Shown piece after piece: positions 62,136 through 64,000 of a stretch of DNA of 64,000 nt. The position numbers and the translations under genes are program-made. The notes beneath the pieces were generated by a model. The model saw only the letters and a program-made list of their open reading frames with translations. It had not been told where the DNA came from and made no database searches. This DNA is from Fimenecus sp045593555. Its GTDB lineage: Bacteria > Bacillota > Clostridia > Oscillospirales > Acutalibacteraceae. The stretch's first letter is position 1, and the number at the start of each line of letters is the position of its first letter. Location of the stretch: assembly GCA_045593555.1 (NCBI GenBank), contig JAZNWU010000017.1, forward strand, positions 28,541 to 92,540, written 5' to 3'.

Positions 62136-62786
62136 ATGACAAAGGTAATAAGCTTGAGAAAAAGGAAATTACATAATTTTGATATACCGAGAAAATCTTT
62201 TAATCGAAAGAAAATTTCTTCATCAGAAATTATTAAAGTAATCTTTCTGATACTATCAATTATATCCATTTTTTCAGGCTGTATCTTTTTTAAGCTATAT
62301 GAAATTGAGTACATTACAGAAGTATGTAATAATTTTATCCTGAATCTTCAAAAAGGAACATATTTTGAAGTACTATCAACTATTTTTAAATTTGATGCTG
62401 TATTTTATTTGTCTATTTTCTTTTTAGGCACAAGCTTTGTAGGAATACCTTTAACAGCAATACCTTTAATAATTAAATGTATATTTATCGGTTATCTGAG
62501 CTCATATATGTATTGTGAATTCGGATTAAAGGGAATTTTATTCTTACTTGTTTTAATATATCCCATGATAATAATTACAACAACATCACAGATATATTCA
62601 GCAAATGAAAGTATATATATGAGTAAGTATTTAATAAATACGGTTATAAATAAAAATACAGCCGATGACATATCCATCAGGCTGTATATAATAAGAAATT
62701 TAGTTTTAATTGGAATAAGCTTAATTGCCATATCAGTAAATTCATTTTTAATAGTGACAATCGGTAGCAGATTTAATCTCCGGTAG
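62136..62786 (+). CDS. Stage II sporulation protein M-like
   Basis: SpoIIM-type membrane protein (216 aa). A basic N terminus (about 1-32) is followed by five hydrophobic segments. The pattern FFLGTSFVGIPLTAIPLIIK matches the conserved SpoIIM region. SpoIIM takes part in engulfment with SpoIID and SpoIIP, neither of which is in the window. AAGGA precedes the ATG. Its 3' end overlaps the opposite-strand recombinase gene by 14 nt, and its coding sequence contains that gene's terminator. Confidence 0.85.
   Translation: MTKVISLRKRKLHNFDIPRKSFNRKKISSSEIIKVIFLILSIISIFSGCIFFKLYEIEYITEVCNNFILNLQKGTYFEVLSTIFKFDAVFYLSIFFLGTSFVGIPLTAIPLIIKCIFIGYLSSYMYCEFGLKGILFLLVLIYPMIIITTTSQIYSANESIYMSKYLINTVINKNTADDISIRLYIIRNLVLIGISLIAISVNSFLIVTIGSRFNLR
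62647..62687 (-). terminator. Terminator of the recombinase gene, inside the spoIIM-like ORF
   Basis: On the minus strand, ATACAGCC (62687-62680) and GGCTGTAT (62663-62656), with an inner GATG/CATC stem, are followed by TTTTATTTAT. It lies about 86-126 nt past the recombinase stop. Confidence 0.75.
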
Positions 62787-63762
62787 ATTTATTTATTTTA
62801 ACATTAGCAAGAGGATTTGATTCGGAAGCCTTTTTTAACTGCTCATCAACAATATGAGTATAAATCTCTGTTGTACCAAGATTTTCGTGACCGAGAATGT
62901 CCTTTAAAATAAGTACATCAACATTGCCGTGCTGATACATAAGTGTTGCTGCTGTATGTCTTAATTTATGTACTGAATAGCCCTCAAGCCCACATTTTTC
63001 AAGTGCATCATAAACAATATGCTGAACGGTTTTAGGACTTATTCGCTTATTACGATTACTTAAAAATAAAGCATTTCTGTCTGTTGCAGCAACACCGTCG
63101 ACAGGTCTTACAGCCATATACTGTGCAAAGGCATCAAGACAAGCGTCGTTTAAATATATTGTTCTTTCTTTATTACCTTTACCGGTAACTCTTAAAGTGT
63201 GGTCATCACGGATATCATTATAATTAAGACTTACAAGTTCAGATAAACGAAGTCCGCAATTAAGGAAAAATACAAGAATACAGTAATCTCTCTCTTTGTT
63301 TTTACCGTCAACAGATTTTAATAGTTTAATACTCTCTTCAAGTGTAAGGTACTTGGGGAGAGATTTTTTTAATCTCGGAGAATCCAAAACCTCCATAGGG
63401 TTGCTATCAATTATATTTTTCTGTTTATCGAGATACTTAAAGAATGTACGAAGACATGATACTTTTCTTGCTCTTGCTGCTTCTTGATTATCCCTTTCAT
63501 TCTTGCAGTAGGAGAGAAAGGCATAAGCATCATTTAATGTGACACTTCTGACAAATTCTTCATCAATATCAAGTATGTCAATTTCATCAAATTCAATAGA
63601 AGAGGGGACTAAGCCTCTGTAATACTTAAGGAACTTGAAGAAAAGTCGCAAATCGGAGCTGTATTCTTCAATAGTGAGTGTAGATTTGTTTTTGATAACA
63701 TCAAGATAAACTAAAAAATCTTTAATGATAATAGGTAAACCAACGAAATTTATTCTTTTCAT
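62773..63762 (-). CDS. Tyrosine recombinase, XerC/XerD type
   Basis: Site-specific recombinase (329 aa from ATG 63762), a little longer than typical Xer proteins. The N-terminal SAM-like core-binding domain (about 10-120) precedes the catalytic domain with the full set R172, K195, H265-x-x-R268, H292 and Y301 (SVHKLRHTAATLMYQHG; LGHENLGTTEIYTHI). GGAGGT lies 9 nt upstream; an earlier ATG at 63792 would put the SD inside the gene. In Bacillus ripX/xerD also lies near spoIIM, so a chromosome dimer resolvase is more likely than a phage integrase. Confidence 0.88.
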   Translation of the reverse strand: MKRINFVGLPIIIKDFLVYLDVIKNKSTLTIEEYSSDLRLFFKFLKYYRGLVPSSIEFDEIDILDIDEEFVRSVTLNDAYAFLSYCKNERDNQEAARARKVSCLRTFFKYLDKQKNIIDSNPMEVLDSPRLKKSLPKYLTLEESIKLLKSVDGKNKERDYCILVFFLNCGLRLSELVSLNYNDIRDDHTLRVTGKGNKERTIYLNDACLDAFAQYMAVRPVDGVAATDRNALFLSNRNKRISPKTVQHIVYDALEKCGLEGYSVHKLRHTAATLMYQHGNVDVLILKDILGHENLGTTEIYTHIVDEQLKKASESNPLANVKINKSTGD

Positions 63763-63777
63763 TCTCTCGATACCTCC

Positions 63778-63792
63778 GTGAAACTGTTTCAC
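63778..63792 (-). promoter_or_regulatory. Perfect palindrome before the recombinase SD
   Basis: GTGAAACTGTTTCAC, a 15-bp palindrome with a central T, ends right next to the SD GGAGGT. It could be a repressor site or an RNA hairpin; neither is established. Confidence 0.4.
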
Positions 63793-64000
63793 AATAATAT
63801 GATTTTTTTAAAATATTATATTTATATATAAGTATATATTAAAAAGTACAAAAGATAACCATGCAAAATAATAGAAGAAATGCTGGTTTAATATGATTAG
63901 CAGAATAGAAATTAATTAAAAGCTAATCAGCATAATTAAATAACTAATTATTTGACTGAATTACAAATTTATTAACTAATGAATCCAGAATCTTATTAAA
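63793..64000. other. AT-rich upstream region of the recombinase gene
   Basis: No gene recognised. On the minus strand a possible promoter TTGTAC (63846-63851) with 17-bp spacer and TATATA (63823-63828). An 8-bp inverted repeat TGATTAGC / GCTAATCA (63894-63901 and 63922-63929) lies further upstream. Confidence 0.4.

Noticed and set aside
63894..63929. Inverted repeat as a dif recombination site near the recombinase gene
   Set aside because: Arms of 8 bp with a 20-bp spacer do not fit the 28-bp dif arrangement of 11-6-11.
1..64000. CRISPR arrays, tRNA/rRNA genes, insertion sequences, prophage
   Set aside because: No regularly spaced repeats, no tRNA-like cloverleaf or rRNA sequence, and no transposase or phage structural gene was recognised by reading; a dedicated tRNA and repeat scan was not possible.

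Overview
The window is an AT-rich chromosomal segment of a low-GC, endospore-forming Clostridia bacterium. The best fit is the Ruminococcaceae/Oscillospiraceae. The reasons are a complete spoIIIAA-AH operon, cotJABC and a spoIIM-like gene, a secreted protein with a type I dockerin, SD-driven gene starts including several TTG/GTG starts, a tyrosyl T-box, a lysine riboswitch, and gene orders typical of Clostridia (nusB to recN; queA-tgt-yajC). I see no tRNA, rRNA, CRISPR array, intact insertion sequence or prophage. This is mostly core chromosome with a few accessory genes.

Layout. 1-550: xpt (minus strand, cut by the window edge). 725-8766: maltodextrin operon (lipoprotein, two permeases, ATPase, malQ, glgP). 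8847-10168: birA-bioY for biotin ligation and uptake. 10380-14882 (minus): nucleoside catabolism operon, reading membrane protein, deoC, deoB, cdd, pdp, GNAT. 15015-16073: cotJABC. 16135-17340: dockerin protein. 17481-19203: two-subunit aconitase X. 19267-20244 (minus): membrane-anchored alpha/beta hydrolase. 20395-23998: divIVA, orphan class I fumarase beta subunit, pcrA. 24173-26961 (minus): DUF4091/GH123-like gene coupled to rodA. 27112-31830: typA, an mreB-like gene and a secreted ceramidase-like protein. 31962-36731: uvrB-uvrA. 36778-39570 (minus): YfhO-like membrane protein. 39683-44331: spoIIIAA-AH. 44489-53766: nusB, TsaD-like, xseA, xseB, ispA, dxs, tlyA, nadK, argR, recN. 53768-55302: T-box and tyrS. 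55371-58921 (minus): lysine riboswitch, asd, dapA, dapB and a free-standing double-ACT protein. 58962-62116: queA, tgt, yajC and a TIGR04086-type membrane protein. 62136-62786: spoIIM-like. 62773-63762 (minus): XerC/D-type recombinase.

How the genes work together. The maltodextrin operon imports and splits alpha-glucans. The deo/cdd/pdp operon turns deoxynucleosides into central metabolites. rodA, the mreB-like gene and divIVA lie within 10 kb and concern cell shape. The asd-dapA-dapB operon makes diaminopimelate/lysine and seems to have two feedback inputs: a lysine riboswitch on the RNA and an ACT-domain protein.

No spectacular unknown system stands out. The most interesting signals are the stand-alone ACT regulator at the end of the lysine-riboswitch operon; the twin palindromes, promoter and leader hairpin before nusB; the divergent aconitase X pair; the orphan fumarase beta subunit; the GH123-like gene coupled to rodA; the TsaD paralogue; and a recombinase terminator embedded in the opposing spoIIM-like gene.
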